64,000 nucleotides of DNA from Desulfomonile sp963700305 (GCA_963700305.1 CAVOXB010000026.1:62001-126000), one strand, 5' to 3'; shown: positions 9,368 through 19,836, counted from the first letter of the stretch. Numbers and translations: made by a program. Notes: generated from the letters alone by a model not told the origin.

Positions 9368-9436
9368 CACTTGAGATTTTTTGGAAATCCTTCCTAGTTT
9401 TACGCTCCAAGCCCTTTCAGAAACAGAGGAATTTGG

Positions 9437-10093
9437 ATGAACGACAAGCAATACGTCATCGACGATCTTAGCGCAAAAGAAAGCTGGCGCATTTTCAGAA
9501 TAATCTCGGAATTTGTGGACGGCGTGGAACACCTTCATGAAATCTATCCCGCGGTTTCGGTTTTCGGGTCTGCTTCAATTACCGAGAGTGATCCGGTTTA
9601 CGATCTTGGACGCCAGGTTGGCAGGCTGCTGGCCGAGAGTGGCTTTTCCGTGGTCACTGGCGGCGGGCCTGGCGCAATGGAGGCGGCCAATAGGGGCGCA
9701 TTCGAGGCGAAAGGCAAGTCCGTAGGGCTCTCTATTCAGCTTCCCAGGGAACAAGCATCAAACCCGTACACCACAACACGTATAAACTTCCGGTATTTCT
9801 TCATAAGAAAGGTAATGTTTGTCAAATACGCGGTTGCGTACGTGATTCTCCCTGGCGGGTTCGGGACCATGGACGAACTGTTCGAGGCACTCACATTGAT
9901 TCAGACCAATAGGATAAAGCCGTTTCCCGTGATTATGCTGGGCAAAGACTATTGGAAGGACCTTATCTCCTGGATCAAGAAGACCATGCTGATGAAACAT
10001 CGAATGATATGCCCGGACGACATGGACCTCTTTCAAGTCGTGGACGATCCAGTAGCCGCAGTAGCTGCGATCAAGCGCATCGTCATAGTCTGA
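9437..10093 (+). CDS. LOG/TIGR00730-family Rossmann-fold protein
   Basis: About 218 aa. Shows the two signature motifs of the lysine-decarboxylase-like/LOG family: GGGPGAMEAANRGA (about residue 75) and PGGFGTMDELFE (about residue 140). Family members include cytokinin riboside 5'-monophosphate phosphoribohydrolases and the nucleosidase PpnN. The exact substrate here is unknown, though hydrolysis of a nucleotide N-glycosidic bond is likely. The start is supported by AGAGG before the ATG. It is monocistronic, with its own promoter and a hairpin at 10140-10170. Confidence 0.88.
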   Translation: MNDKQYVIDDLSAKESWRIFRIISEFVDGVEHLHEIYPAVSVFGSASITESDPVYDLGRQVGRLLAESGFSVVTGGGPGAMEAANRGAFEAKGKSVGLSIQLPREQASNPYTTTRINFRYFFIRKVMFVKYAVAYVILPGGFGTMDELFEALTLIQTNRIKPFPVIMLGKDYWKDLISWIKKTMLMKHRMICPDDMDLFQVVDDPVAAVAAIKRIVIV

Positions 10094-10139
10094 TGACTGG
10101 TTTTTGTTTTTTCAGCGGTCGCAGGAAATCTTAAAGTAG

Positions 10140-10170
10140 TTTCGGAGGAAACTGGATGTCTCCTCCGAAA
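10140..10170. terminator. Hairpin between convergent genes, probable terminator
   Basis: Perfect 10-bp stem TTTCGGAGGA/TCCTCCGAAA with an 11-base loop, lying between the ends of the LOG gene and the convergent Pro-rich gene. There is no long T tract on either side, so efficiency is uncertain. Confidence 0.5.
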
Positions 10171-10203
10171 TATAATTACAATTCCCCCAAAATCAATCCC
10201 GGC

Positions 10204-10680
10204 TTAATATCCCATGGGGCTGTAGCCGAAGGCTGCTGCCTTGGGCATCGGTCCGGGTTTGCACTTGGAGATCGGCGGCGGGCCACAAGGAGGCATCATG
10301 GGAACACACCCTGCAGGCATACACGCTGGCTGTTCACACTCCTGACGTTTGGAAAAAGCGCCGCCAATCATCCTGAACGGAAAAGTGATAACGGAAAACA
10401 ATGCTCTAATTGGATGGAAGCCTTCCTCAGACGGCCCGCAGGCAGGTGGAGGACAAGGCGGCGGGCAACAGCCGGCCATAGGCCTTGGTCCTGCCATCTG
10501 GGGACCTCTCATGGGCATTCCGGGAGGCATAGGCTGCATGCCCGCTCCAGGGTGCCCGTACACAGGCACCTTCATTGGCGGAGCGCAGAAATCAGGTCCG
10601 CAATGAGCTGCCTGAGCAGAACCGATTACAACAAAAGGGAAGGCCAACAAGAGACCGATGCATATCAGTCTGATAACCAT
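10204..10680 (-). CDS. Exported Pro/Cys/Met-rich protein, unknown
   Basis: About 158 aa. A signal peptide (IGLLLAFPFVVIGSAQA) is followed by a low-complexity mature region of Pro, Met, Cys and Gly: HCGPDFCAPPM, MPPGMPMRGP, CCPPPCPPPACGP, a short hydrophobic stretch IRALFSVITFPFRMIGG, then CEQPACMPAGCVPMMPPCGPPP. The Cys/Met pattern suggests metal binding or disulfide cross-linking in the envelope, but I know no matching family. The start has a good ribosome site (AAGGAG, 7 bases). Confidence 0.6.
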   Translation of the reverse strand: MVIRLICIGLLLAFPFVVIGSAQAAHCGPDFCAPPMKVPVYGHPGAGMQPMPPGMPMRGPQMAGPRPMAGCCPPPCPPPACGPSEEGFHPIRALFSVITFPFRMIGGAFSKRQECEQPACMPAGCVPMMPPCGPPPISKCKPGPMPKAAAFGYSPMGY

Positions 10681-11064
10681 ACCTGTACTCCTTCACATAA
10701 AAATTTAAGCAAACCGGTTTGTTTACGAATTTTACAAAACCACATTATCATTTTATTTTGATTAGGTCAATACAAACTCATCTAAATTTGGCAGGATAAA
10801 CCATATAAATGATGCAAAACATGAGTCGATTTTGCACCTCTACTTGAGTAGTTGTAAGCATAGCTTGAAAATAAATTCAAGTTGAATAGTAGGTTATCAA
10901 AATAAACTAAAGTTAAACATTAAGTATAAAATGGCTCTCTGCCTCAGCGCGCTTGCCTTCGGAGCAACCCTATAATTCTCTGAACCGTTGCCTTGATATT
11001 TTCACATGATCACTTATACTTGTTACGACATTTCGCTAAATCCCCGCAATCTCAAGGATCTTCT
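10681..11064. other. AT-rich divergent intergenic region
   Basis: About 380 bases between the Pro-rich gene and mnmG, markedly more AT-rich than its surroundings around 10780-10940. It contains the short palindrome CTTGAA-AATAAA-TTCAAG and the mnmG promoter candidate listed separately. No coding sequence is seen. Confidence 0.5.
10993..11020 (+). promoter_or_regulatory. Candidate promoter of mnmG
   Basis: TTGATA (10993-10998), 16-base spacer, TATACT (11015-11020), each 5 of 6 to consensus, about 45 bases before the ATG at 11065. Confidence 0.5.
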
Positions 11065-12931
11065 ATGGGCCATCCGGATGTGGATATAATCGTTGTGGGA
11101 GCCGGTCATGCAGGCTGTGAAGCAGCTCTTGCCTGCGCTCGAATGGGGCTGTCTGTTTGGATGTATACGCTCAATGCGGACACTGTCGGTCTGATGCCGT
11201 GTAACCCGTCCATTGGCGGGCTGGGAAAGGGGCATCTGGTAAAGGAAATAGATGCCCTGGGCGGTGAGATGGGGCGGGCCGCGGACGCTTCGTGCATTCA
11301 GGACAAAATCCTCGGCACAAGTAAAGGGCCGGCCGTGCAGGGGTCCAGGATGCAGTGTGATCGGCTTGAGTATTCCTTGGCAATGAAATCTGCAGTCGAA
11401 CGAGAATCCAGTCTGCTGGTACGACAGGAGATGGTGAACAGCTTATTAATAAGAAACGGGCGCTGTTTAGGAATCAGCGAGAGATCCGGGTACGAGGTTG
11501 CTGCGTCTGCAGTGATCTTGGCCACTGGTACCTTTCTGGATGGTGTGATCCATGTGGGTGCCATATCTTACGGTGCTGGTCGTACCGGCGAGTTTCCGGC
11601 AAAGGAGTTGGCCGTTCAATTGAAGGCACTGGCTCTTCCATGCGGTCGTTTCAAGACGGGGACGCCACCGAGGGCTAAGGGCGCCACGATTGATTTGTCG
11701 GTCATGGAAGAAGACCCGGGCGACGAAGTCTTTCGGCCGTTTTCTCTCCGCACAATGCAGATGAATCGTCCAAGGCGGTCGTGTTTTAAGACTTACACAT
11801 CCAGGCGTACGCATGAGATCGTAGGAAATAACCTCTTGAAATCTTCTCTGTATTCGGGCGCGATTCAGGGGACCCCTGCCAGGTATTGTCCGTCGCTGGA
11901 AGACAAAGTTGCAAGGTTTCCCCACCGCGAGAGGCATCCCATAGTTGTGGAGCCGGAAGGCCTTCATACTTCCGAGGTTTACCTGAAAGGGCTCGGGAAT
12001 TCGCTTCCTCCTGAAATACAGATAGATCTGATCCGATCGGTTCCTGGGCTTGAAAACGCTGAAATAGTAAGACCTGCGTACGCGATAGAATATGATTTTG
12101 TCGATCCTACAGCTTTGAAGCCTACCCTGGAAACAAAGGCGATAGAGGGTTTGTATCTTGCAGGCCAGATCAATGGCACGTCAGGTTACGAAGAAGCGGC
12201 GGCCCAGGGACTATGGGCAGGGATAAATGCGGCCCATGCGGTGATGGGCAAGGAGCCCTTCATTCTTGACAGGTCCGAGTCATACATGGCCGTGATGGTG
12301 GACGATCTGGTCACGCGTGGAGTGAATGAGCCCTACAGAATGTTTACGTCAAGGGCCGAATACAGGCTCCTGTTGCGAGAAGACAACGCGGCTGAAAGGC
12401 TGGTAAAGAAAGGGCACTCTCTGGGGCTTGTTCCTGAGCTCTTGGCGAATGAATACCATGAGCGGATGCATTCGGTGGATTTGCATATCGGGATATTGGA
12501 AAACACTAAAGTCAAACCGGATGAAGAAATAAACGGAATAGTGCGCGCAAGGGGCGGTTCGGAGATTCGTGATTCCATGTCTGCAGCAAAGCTTCTCAAG
12601 CGTCCGGAAATCAGTATTGACGATCTCGTCAGGTTTGGAATTCTGGCTGATGATCTGGATCCACACGTTTCCAGACAGATTGAAATCCAGATCAAGTACC
12701 GAGGGTTATATTGACAGACAAAAGCGTGAGGCCGCTCAATTCCGCAAAATGGAAAAAGTGCTGGTCCCCAAAGACATGGACTACGATGAGATTCCAGGCC
12801 TTTCCAGAGAATTGAGGGAAAAGCTCAAGGCGATTGAACCCAGATCATTGGGACAGGTCTCCAGGGTGTCGGGCGTTACTCCGGCTGCCTTGACCGCGCT
12901 CATGGTCAGGATAAGCCGCAGGCCTCGGTAG
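11065..12931 (+). CDS. mnmG: tRNA uridine-5-carboxymethylaminomethyl modification enzyme MnmG (GidA), frameshifted
   Basis: FAD enzyme that, with MnmE, installs cmnm5 at U34 of tRNAs. FAD motif VVGAGHAGCEAA is at the N-terminus, PCNPSIGGLGKGHLV near residue 50, GTPPRAKG near 200, GQINGTSGYEEAAAQG near 370 and TSRAEYRLLLREDNA near 430. The first frame stops at 12714. The conserved tail (GYIDRQKREA..., DYDEIPGLSRE, SRVSGVTPAALTALMV) continues in another frame to 12931. Removing one C of the pair 12699-12700 restores a 621-aa protein, the normal MnmG length. AAGGA precedes the ATG. An indel sequence error is likelier than a real break. Confidence 0.93.
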
Positions 12932-12932
12932 A

Positions 12933-14162
12933 CTAAACCTGGAAATCTGATAGGTGAGTCGAATCTGAAATGGAATCCTTGATGCTGCGGAACTCGCTCT
13001 CAATGTTGTTGAAGGCATCTACCAGGTCAGGGTCGAATTGCATTCCTTTTTCCTGAAGGATCATTGCCCGGGTTTCCTCGTGAGAGAAGGCCTTCTTGTA
13101 GCGTCTGGCGGACGTAAGAGCATCGTAAACATCTGCCAGCGCCACAATCCGTGCAGACAAAGGAATGTCCTGTCCTTTGAGTCCGAAAGGGTAGCCTGTT
13201 CCGTCCCATCTTTCGTGGTGATGATAGGCCACTTCAGTTCCCATGGAAAGAAAGCTCTCATTCCCAAGCATATGGACTGCCTCTTCAAGCGCTTTTCCTC
13301 CGACCAGTGTGTGACGCTTCATAATCTCGCGTTCTGCTATTGTCAGTTTCCCCGCGGATAACAGGACCGAGTCGGGCAGGCCTACTTTGCCGATATCGTG
13401 CAAGACCGCAGAGCGGATGAGATCGTCGGAATACTGTTCCGTCGCAAAATCCCGATAAGGACCGGCGTACGCTAGCCGGTCACAAAGAGCGCGGCAGTAT
13501 TTCTGAATTCTGATCAGATGAGATCCTGTCTCTTCATCTCTGGATTCAGCGAGTTTTGCCAATGAGAATACAGCCACGTCTTGAGTGCGTTTGACTTCAT
13601 TCAGTAGTTGAAGAATCTGTTTTTGTTGGCGAACTTCTTCGGTTACGTCCAGGCCGACCCCCAGTATCCCCTGAACTTCACCCGCAGGGTCCACCATGGG
13701 AGATAGGGCCAGAGATATGGTAAGAACTTGGCCATTCTTTGCGATTTGTTCCATCTTCCCACAGACAGCGGCGTTCTTGTTCTGAACCATCTGGCGCAAT
13801 TGGTCCACGATTTCTTTGGAGAATGAGTCGGGTGGATAGAGTTTGGTAATTTTGCTTCCGATCATTTCTTCGGAGGTGTAACCAAAAATATTCTGCGCCC
13901 CACTATTCCAAAAGAGGACGTTCTGATCGAGATCCGTAAGCACGACCGAGACAAGCGTTGAGCTGTCGAGAATCCCTTGCAGGAAATCCTTTGTACGAAT
14001 GGCTTCCAGATACTTTCGGCCGAACTCGGTTTCAGGTTGGGATTCATCCACGAATTCCGGCAAAGGTGCGACATGCTCGCTACTTTTTTCGAAGCTGCGG
14101 ATCTTTTGTCGCAGCACCCGGAGTTCTTGCAAGAGTTCCTCTTTGGACTTGTCCTCGTCCAT
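12933..14162 (-). CDS. PAS-HD-GYP protein, predicted cyclic-di-GMP phosphodiesterase
   Basis: About 409 aa from an ATG preceded by GAGGAG; the open frame runs 70 codons further but lacks a better site. A short coiled-coil-like N-terminus (KEELLQELRVLRQKIRSFEKS) leads to a PAS domain, about residues 60-185 (VLTDLDQNVLFWNSGAQNIFGY), and an HD-GYP domain, about 205-395. Catalytic motifs HDIGK, KRHT, YHHHERWDGTGYP and ADVYDAL are all intact, so hydrolysis of c-di-GMP is expected. There is no membrane segment, so it is a cytosolic sensor. It ends 1 base beyond the convergent mnmG end. Confidence 0.9.
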   Translation of the reverse strand: MDEDKSKEELLQELRVLRQKIRSFEKSSEHVAPLPEFVDESQPETEFGRKYLEAIRTKDFLQGILDSSTLVSVVLTDLDQNVLFWNSGAQNIFGYTSEEMIGSKITKLYPPDSFSKEIVDQLRQMVQNKNAAVCGKMEQIAKNGQVLTISLALSPMVDPAGEVQGILGVGLDVTEEVRQQKQILQLLNEVKRTQDVAVFSLAKLAESRDEETGSHLIRIQKYCRALCDRLAYAGPYRDFATEQYSDDLIRSAVLHDIGKVGLPDSVLLSAGKLTIAEREIMKRHTLVGGKALEEAVHMLGNESFLSMGTEVAYHHHERWDGTGYPFGLKGQDIPLSARIVALADVYDALTSARRYKKAFSHEETRAMILQEKGMQFDPDLVDAFNNIESEFRSIKDSISDSTHLSDFQV

Positions 14163-14499
14163 GAGCTTCTCCTCGAAAATGGATGCGTTCGACGCACGAA
14201 GAGGGGGAATAAATGATTTTACACTAAAATCATCCGGTTGACTCGAAAAATTTTGACGGAAAGACATCCGTTCACTTACGCGAGGGGAGAAGTCGCGATC
14301 CGAACGTTGTAGTTGGGACAGAGGGATGTTGTCCGGCGTGACGCAGGGTCGCTTCGCTGCCTGCGATGGCACGCCACCATCTTTTGAACGTGGAACGCAG
14401 GAATCGGTTTACGAGAAATGAAAAAGCATTTGTGCGAGTGAACATTTTCTAGCATAGTGGTAAGTGGAGATGACTTTCTTCACAGCTATGGGAGCCATT
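14163..14499. other. Divergent intergenic region
   Basis: About 340 bases between the HD-GYP gene and the kinase gene. The minus-strand frame stays open here, but the start inside it is better supported. I found no clear promoter or structure. Confidence 0.4.
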
Positions 14500-16816
14500 A
14501 TGAAGCAAGAATGTCCTAAATGCGGTGAGCAAGTGGATTATGACGTCACTGCGTGTCCTCGTTGCCGATATATCATGCTCCGAAAAGACGAATTGGTTCT
14601 TGAGGAGTCGTTCGACCAGATTATACCCGAGGATACTATTCTTGCGGATGAATACAAGGTAGTCAGATTACTGGGAAAAGGTGGCGCAGGATGCGTTTAT
14701 GAAGCAAGGCAGATGAATCTGCAGAATATGCCGCGTAGCTCTGAAGGTGCTTCACCCGGACATCAATCAAAACGAAACCAGTATAGCCCTGCTGAAGAAA
14801 GAGGTTATCATATCAAGGGAACTTACCCATGAAAACATAATAAAAGTGTACAGCCTGGAGAAGTCTCAAGGCAGGCATTTTCTCACGATGGAATACGTGG
14901 ATGGGCGACATCTTGGCTATATATTAAGGGAATTAGGCAAGTTAAGTGTCCGGCAACTAGGCTCGATTTTTCTTCAGGTCTGCGATGCTCTGGAATATGC
15001 GCACAACAGGGGGGTAGTTCATCTGGATATCAAGCCCGGCAACATACTGCTGGCCATGTCCGGGAACGTCAAACTCTGTGATTTCGGGATAGCGAGGATG
15101 ATCCTGGGAAATGTGACCACAGCGACACAGCGTCTTGTCGCAGGCTCAATGGGCTATATGCCGCCGGAACAATACTCGGGCCGAAAATTCGTGACGAACC
15201 AATCGGACATCTATGCGCTGGGCGCCACTGCCTATCATATTCTTACTGGTCGTGTTCCTGTGGGAAGTTACGAGCATTCGGATGTACCTCAGTGCGTGCG
15301 ACAGGCTATGGCCGCCAACCCAGCTGATCGATTCGAGTCCGTGAAGGATTTCCGTAGAGCCTTCATTCAGGAAACACACATCGGGCCGGTGGACCTGGAA
15401 GAAGTGCGAACGCTGATCAAGGATGCGTCAGATCCTATGAGGGGTTTCCAGGGCTCGGGACAGGTATCTGTGCGACCTGAATCCGATACCTTAATTGTAG
15501 AGGACGATCTGTCCTATGGATGTCTGAATGCTTCAACGGAATCTGTTTCTCCTGTCTCAGTGCAGACCAACACCGAGCCGGTGAAACAAGTTGCGCAGAC
15601 AACGCGGTCCTCGCAATTCGCTGATACCATTCCGATCACTCAGGCGGTGCAGCCTGATTTTGTTGGCCAAAACGTCATGAAGGGAGACGCCGGGAACGAT
15701 CGGAAATCTGGAGGAACCGGTTCGCCGGATCGGCAGCCGATTGCCGCCTTCGATGGAGACGCGTCGACGCAAACGCCATCAGAAGGGCGGCCGGTTCCCG
15801 AAAGGAGAAGAAGGATAATTTTAGGCGTCGGAGCAGCCTTTTTTGTACTCGTCGTTTTTGTTGCGGCTGCCTTTATCCTCAAAAAGAATCAAATCGACGA
15901 AGCGTCAGGCGTGCAACGGGTCCAGGCATCAAAATATGATTGGAATGATGCCCAAAGAAATCGAGAGGTACCAGTAAAGATCTATCATCCGACCGCCAGC
16001 CGCGGGGCCCTGCCGGCGGTAGTTCTTTCCCACGGCGTGGGGGGGAACAGGGATTCTGCCGAATACCTGGGAAGATATTGGGCCCGTCACGGATACATTT
16101 CTGTTCACATTCAGCATAGGGGACCAGATCCTCACGTGAAGCCGGACGGACTTCCAGGAGCACCTGTCCGCGACGCTGCGCATAGATTGGTTCTGGTGAT
16201 AGACCGAATCAGGGACGCTCGTTTCGTACTGGACCAACTCGAAAGAATAAATCGAGATGATAAAACTTTCAAAGGCAGCATCGATCTGGAACGGATCGGT
16301 ATGGCCGGCCATTCTCTGGGCGCCTTCACGACGCTTGCAGTGACCGGTGCAGCCGTACCGTTGCCGCAGGGTCGTGAAGAATCCTTCGTGGATCACCGGA
16401 TCAAGGCAGCGCTAGTCATGAACACTCCAGTGTCCATGCGTCAGAAACCAGTCCTGAGCCGTATGTTGTCCCGGGTGAAAATACCCTGCATGCACGTCGC
16501 GGGAACGGCAGACCGCGGCCCTGGCGGAGAGACCACACCGGAGGATCGTCGTCTCATGTTCGACAACATAAGTGGCGTAGATCAATATTTAATTACTTTC
16601 AAAGATTCCGACCACACGGTCTTGGCGGGAAGACCCGGCAAAAGCGAACAGGACGCCGGCCCTCTGGAAATCCACGATTTAATTTGCATCAGCTCCACTG
16701 CCTTTTGGGACGCGTATCTCAAGGCAGACGTGAAAGCAGGGGCGTGGTTGACGGACGGCGGCCTTGAACTCAAGCTGGGCGATCTCGCCACAGTTGAAAA
16801 GAAATTGGTGAGGTGA
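14500..16816 (+). CDS. Zinc-ribbon Ser/Thr kinase fused to an extracytoplasmic alpha/beta hydrolase, frameshifted
   Basis: About 771 aa after repair. Zn ribbon CPKCGEQ..CPRC (residues 4-22). Kinase about 45-300: glycine loop LLGKGGAGCVYEA, beta-3 Lys ALKVLHPD, catalytic loop VVHLDIKPGNILL, LCDFGIAR, MPPEQYSG. The HRD Arg is Leu (HLD). A low-complexity linker and one membrane segment (about 440-462) precede a dienelactone-hydrolase/PAF-acetylhydrolase-like domain: LSHGVGGNRDS, nucleophile elbow MAGHSLGAFTT, late SDHTVL. One extra C at 14731-14732 breaks the frame just before the catalytic Lys. The start ATG follows GGGAG. The topology places the kinase inside and the hydrolase outside. Confidence 0.82.
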
Positions 16817-17175
16817 TGTCCCCGCGCTTTTAGAGGGGTTGCCAAGAATTATGACGTTTATCCGATGGTCGAATCCTAAAGACCTCGTAGGCGTTCGCGT
16901 CCCCGCCCCACGGCGGGGACGGAGGCCGGCCGCTACTCATTGTTCTTTGCGCAATCGGACATTATTTTGGCAACTGCCATAAAGGCGTCCGGACAAACCC
17001 ATTTTCCGTCATTCAGCGTACGTGGAGATCAAGAAAAGCAGTGACTAGTCGGGCGGCTTTGATCGTCTCACGCGATCGGAGACAACCCAACTTTGTTGTA
17101 ATCATTAGCTTGCCTTTTTTATGTCCTAAAATGACACCAATTAAGCCGGATCTAGCGCGGTCGTGATCGAAAATA
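16817..17175. other. Intergenic region with GC-rich hairpin
   Basis: About 360 bases between convergent genes. It contains a perfect 9-bp hairpin at 16899-16920 and no supported gene. Confidence 0.45.
16899..16920. terminator. GC-rich perfect hairpin
   Basis: GTCCCCGCC-CCAC-GGCGGGGAC, 9-bp stem with a 4-base loop, about 80 bases after the kinase gene. There is no T tract, so it could be a terminator or a dispersed palindrome. Confidence 0.4.
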
Positions 17176-19836
17176 TCAATAAGCCACCTGCCTGAGCTTC
17201 ATCGTAAAGAATTTGCACAGATTTATGCCAATTTGAGGATATACCTTCATGATTTCTTCAAATTGATGATGCCGGAGCACATAGGCATTGGTTGTCTTAG
17301 CGGCTACGCAGGTGGCATTGGGCGCCATGCGGGTAAAAAGGCTCAACTCGCCTAAGAATGAACCTTCTCCTACCGTCACCTTTGGCCGCTCTTGAGGCGT
17401 CCCATATTTCTCAACAATAGTGACTTCACCCGCAACCATAAGATAAATGGAGGAGTTTTCTTCTCCTTCTCTGATCATTACGTCGCCAGGTTGAAAGATT
17501 TCCACGGTGATGACAGAGGCTATGGCGTGGAGCTCTCGAATACCCATTCCTTCAAATATTCCGAAGCTCCTGAGTGTGTTGATCTTTTCGATTATGTCGG
17601 GCATGATTGCGTCCCCGTTGAAAATGCGCTCTAGGGCATATTCTGCAATTTCTCTGACGTAAGGAAATTTGTCGTGAAGGCGTGATTCGACTATCGGTAC
17701 GAAAGACAGTTCCGGCATCTTTTCCGCGATTACGAAAAGCGCCAACATCCGCGTGATCGGATCTTCCGCTCGAGCCAAAACCGTTATCAGCCTTTCCGGC
17801 GTTTCTTTTCGAATGAGCGGAAACAGCTTGCGGCCTCCCTCTATTTTTTCGTCCAGCGGAATATCTTCTATAAGAGGTATCAGGTACGGAGTCAGCTCTT
17901 TCTGTATGGAGTTTTCTACCAGTTCAATGGCAATTGAGGCTGTTTCAGATCGAAGCGCTTTGTACATAAGCCTCATATCCGCATGATTTACCCAGAGAGC
18001 ATAGAAGATCAGGCTAAGGTGTTCTTCGTTGGAGGCAATGAGATGACTTCGGAGCATTTCCACGCTCAAGCCGTCGTCGATTCGTTCAAGGTGTCTGAGA
18101 GCTATGAGATGCCAGTAAGCTTGAGACAGTTCTTTCCCCAAAAAAGGCACAATCTCGAAATCCTTGAACCCCGCAAGCCTTATTACTTCAAGAATTCCCT
18201 GTTTGGTCCTGGGTGGAACTTCTATAAGCGACACCTCGAGAAAAGGCAATATTTCGGCCCCATATGCCATAAGAGCTTCTATTGCCGCTTTTCTGACCTC
18301 ATCATCTGCGTCGTCAAGACACTCTATGAGTCTTCGTACAGCTCTCATATCTTTTGTAATTGCGAACGAGGCCGCTGCTTCGGCTCGAGTCGGTGGGTTC
18401 TCATCATTCAGGAGTTTCAACGCCACATCAGGCTCCAGCTTCGGAATGGGCCGAAGAGGCTCCTGCGCAGACTCCTGGACACGAGTATCCACTTCAATGG
18501 ATCCAAGCTCTCCAGCTGCACCACCGCTGTCAAAAGGCCGCACTGACTCGATTTGTGCGAAATCGATTTCCTTTTCCGCAATTACCTGCTTAAGGATTCG
18601 AGTGTAATGTTTCCTGAACTTGAGAGTCTCAAAGAGCCAATAGGCCGCAAAGAAGAACGCAAGATAGGAAAAGCTCTTGGCCTGTATCAGCGGCTTCAAG
18701 ACTATCATGGAGAGGGAGCCTGTCAGCATGCCCACCTTGAGGACCGTTCCTCGAATAAACGTGCGGCTCCAACTCTGCAATTCCGAGGGGATTACGCTGT
18801 ACAAGATCTTATTAACGGGTCCGGCTATTGCTCTCTGAATAAGAATCGTCGAGAACTGGCCGTACGCAGCCACATAGATGTTGAAAAATGCCGGCAAACT
18901 GCTAAAGAGAAGCGAAAAATTTAGTGGCTGAACTATTGAGGCGTTGGTAATCCCCATTGAGGAATACATGCGTCCCACAAAAAACAACAAAATAAACGTG
19001 ATGAAGGTGGTCGTTCCACGAAACACGCTCAAAAACGATATGAGAGATTGCTCAGAATGGAACGAGGCGTTTGCTATTATACTGAATTGATAGAAGAATA
19101 TCGGCAAAAGAATATTCGGGATCAAACCGGTTACTATTAGATAGCGTATAATCGGATAATCCTTAATTAGGCGCGGGACCTGAGCGATCGATATCCCACT
19201 CGCTCGGGTCTGAGCTGATGAGGGCTTGGGCTTGGATTCACCAAGATAAGCGGATCCCGAGCGAGCCATATAAAAGGCCGTACACATGGAAAAAAAAGCA
19301 AAAACAAGGAGTACAGGATCCTCGCCCATAAGAATAGTGAGCGGACGTGTGGAAAAACTCCCCATCGTTGTTCCAAGCACCTGGCTCGCAGTAATGAGAG
19401 GAAAAATGCGTTTCCCTTGCCTTGCGTCAAACAGGTCCCCAGCCATGTTCCACAAATAGACAAGGAGGATAGAATCCAGCAGGTAAAGCAATTGGTACAG
19501 GAGGGGATAAGCCAATGATATTTTGGCTAATACTGCAAAGTAGAGGGCAGTCACGGCTACCGCGTAGCCACCGAGACAAAACGCCAGTAGAATGTGGTCC
19601 TTGTATCTACGGCTCATCCTATCAATTACAGCCATCACAAAAAAGGTCAGTACAGCATTTATGACCAGCATTGAAGGAATGTAGTCTGGTCCAAAGCGTT
19701 TCAAGAAAGCTGTGTCAACGTAATTGCGGAAAATAGCGGTGACGTAGAAGATTACAAAGGAAATCGCAGCAATCCAAAGGAAGCGTGACGCTTCGTGAGT
19801 ATATATTTTTAGATATCTTTCAAGCATCTGTTTCAT
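17176..19836 (-). CDS. NTT/ATP-ADP carrier-like membrane protein with HEAT repeats and cyclic-nucleotide-binding-like domain
   Basis: About 886 aa. Roughly ten to twelve membrane helices occupy residues 1-420 in an MFS/nucleotide-transporter-like array. HEAT repeats (about 470-730; for example DDEVRKAAIEALMAYG and FPYVREIAEYALERI) follow. A C-terminal cNMP-binding-like domain (about 745-880) has FQPGDVMIREGEENSSIYLM and GSFLGELSLFTRMAPNAT. The usual phosphate-cassette Arg (PRxAT) is Asn here, so cAMP/cGMP binding is doubtful. Possible starts are GTG 19845 and ATG 19836; none has a clear ribosome site. Proteins with this layout occur in deltaproteobacteria; the transported substrate is unknown. 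Confidence 0.78.
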   Translation of the reverse strand: MKQMLERYLKIYTHEASRFLWIAAISFVIFYVTAIFRNYVDTAFLKRFGPDYIPSMLVINAVLTFFVMAVIDRMSRRYKDHILLAFCLGGYAVAVTALYFAVLAKISLAYPLLYQLLYLLDSILLVYLWNMAGDLFDARQGKRIFPLITASQVLGTTMGSFSTRPLTILMGEDPVLLVFAFFSMCTAFYMARSGSAYLGESKPKPSSAQTRASGISIAQVPRLIKDYPIIRYLIVTGLIPNILLPIFFYQFSIIANASFHSEQSLISFLSVFRGTTTFITFILLFFVGRMYSSMGITNASIVQPLNFSLLFSSLPAFFNIYVAAYGQFSTILIQRAIAGPVNKILYSVIPSELQSWSRTFIRGTVLKVGMLTGSLSMIVLKPLIQAKSFSYLAFFFAAYWLFETLKFRKHYTRILKQVIAEKEIDFAQIESVRPFDSGGAAGELGSIEVDTRVQESAQEPLRPIPKLEPDVALKLLNDENPPTRAEAAASFAITKDMRAVRRLIECLDDADDEVRKAAIEALMAYGAEILPFLEVSLIEVPPRTKQGILEVIRLAGFKDFEIVPFLGKELSQAYWHLIALRHLERIDDGLSVEMLRSHLIASNEEHLSLIFYALWVNHADMRLMYKALRSETASIAIELVENSIQKELTPYLIPLIEDIPLDEKIEGGRKLFPLIRKETPERLITVLARAEDPITRMLALFVIAEKMPELSFVPIVESRLHDKFPYVREIAEYALERIFNGDAIMPDIIEKINTLRSFGIFEGMGIRELHAIASVITVEIFQPGDVMIREGEENSSIYLMVAGEVTIVEKYGTPQERPKVTVGEGSFLGELSLFTRMAPNATCVAAKTTNAYVLRHHQFEEIMKVYPQIGINLCKFFTMKLRQVAY

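Noticed and set aside
11467..11967. Long minus-strand open frame inside mnmG
   Set aside because: Antisense shadow of a well-conserved gene.
12697..12711. Programmed ribosomal frameshift in mnmG
   Set aside because: No slippery heptamer or stimulatory structure is apparent, and similar breaks occur in many other genes of the window.
16830..17100. Possible small minus-strand protein (DGKWVCPDAFMAVAKIM and ending DCAKNNE) in the kinase-carrier spacer
   Set aside because: It has no start in its frame and needs an indel to reach the nearest ATG; about 58 codons only, without ribosome site.
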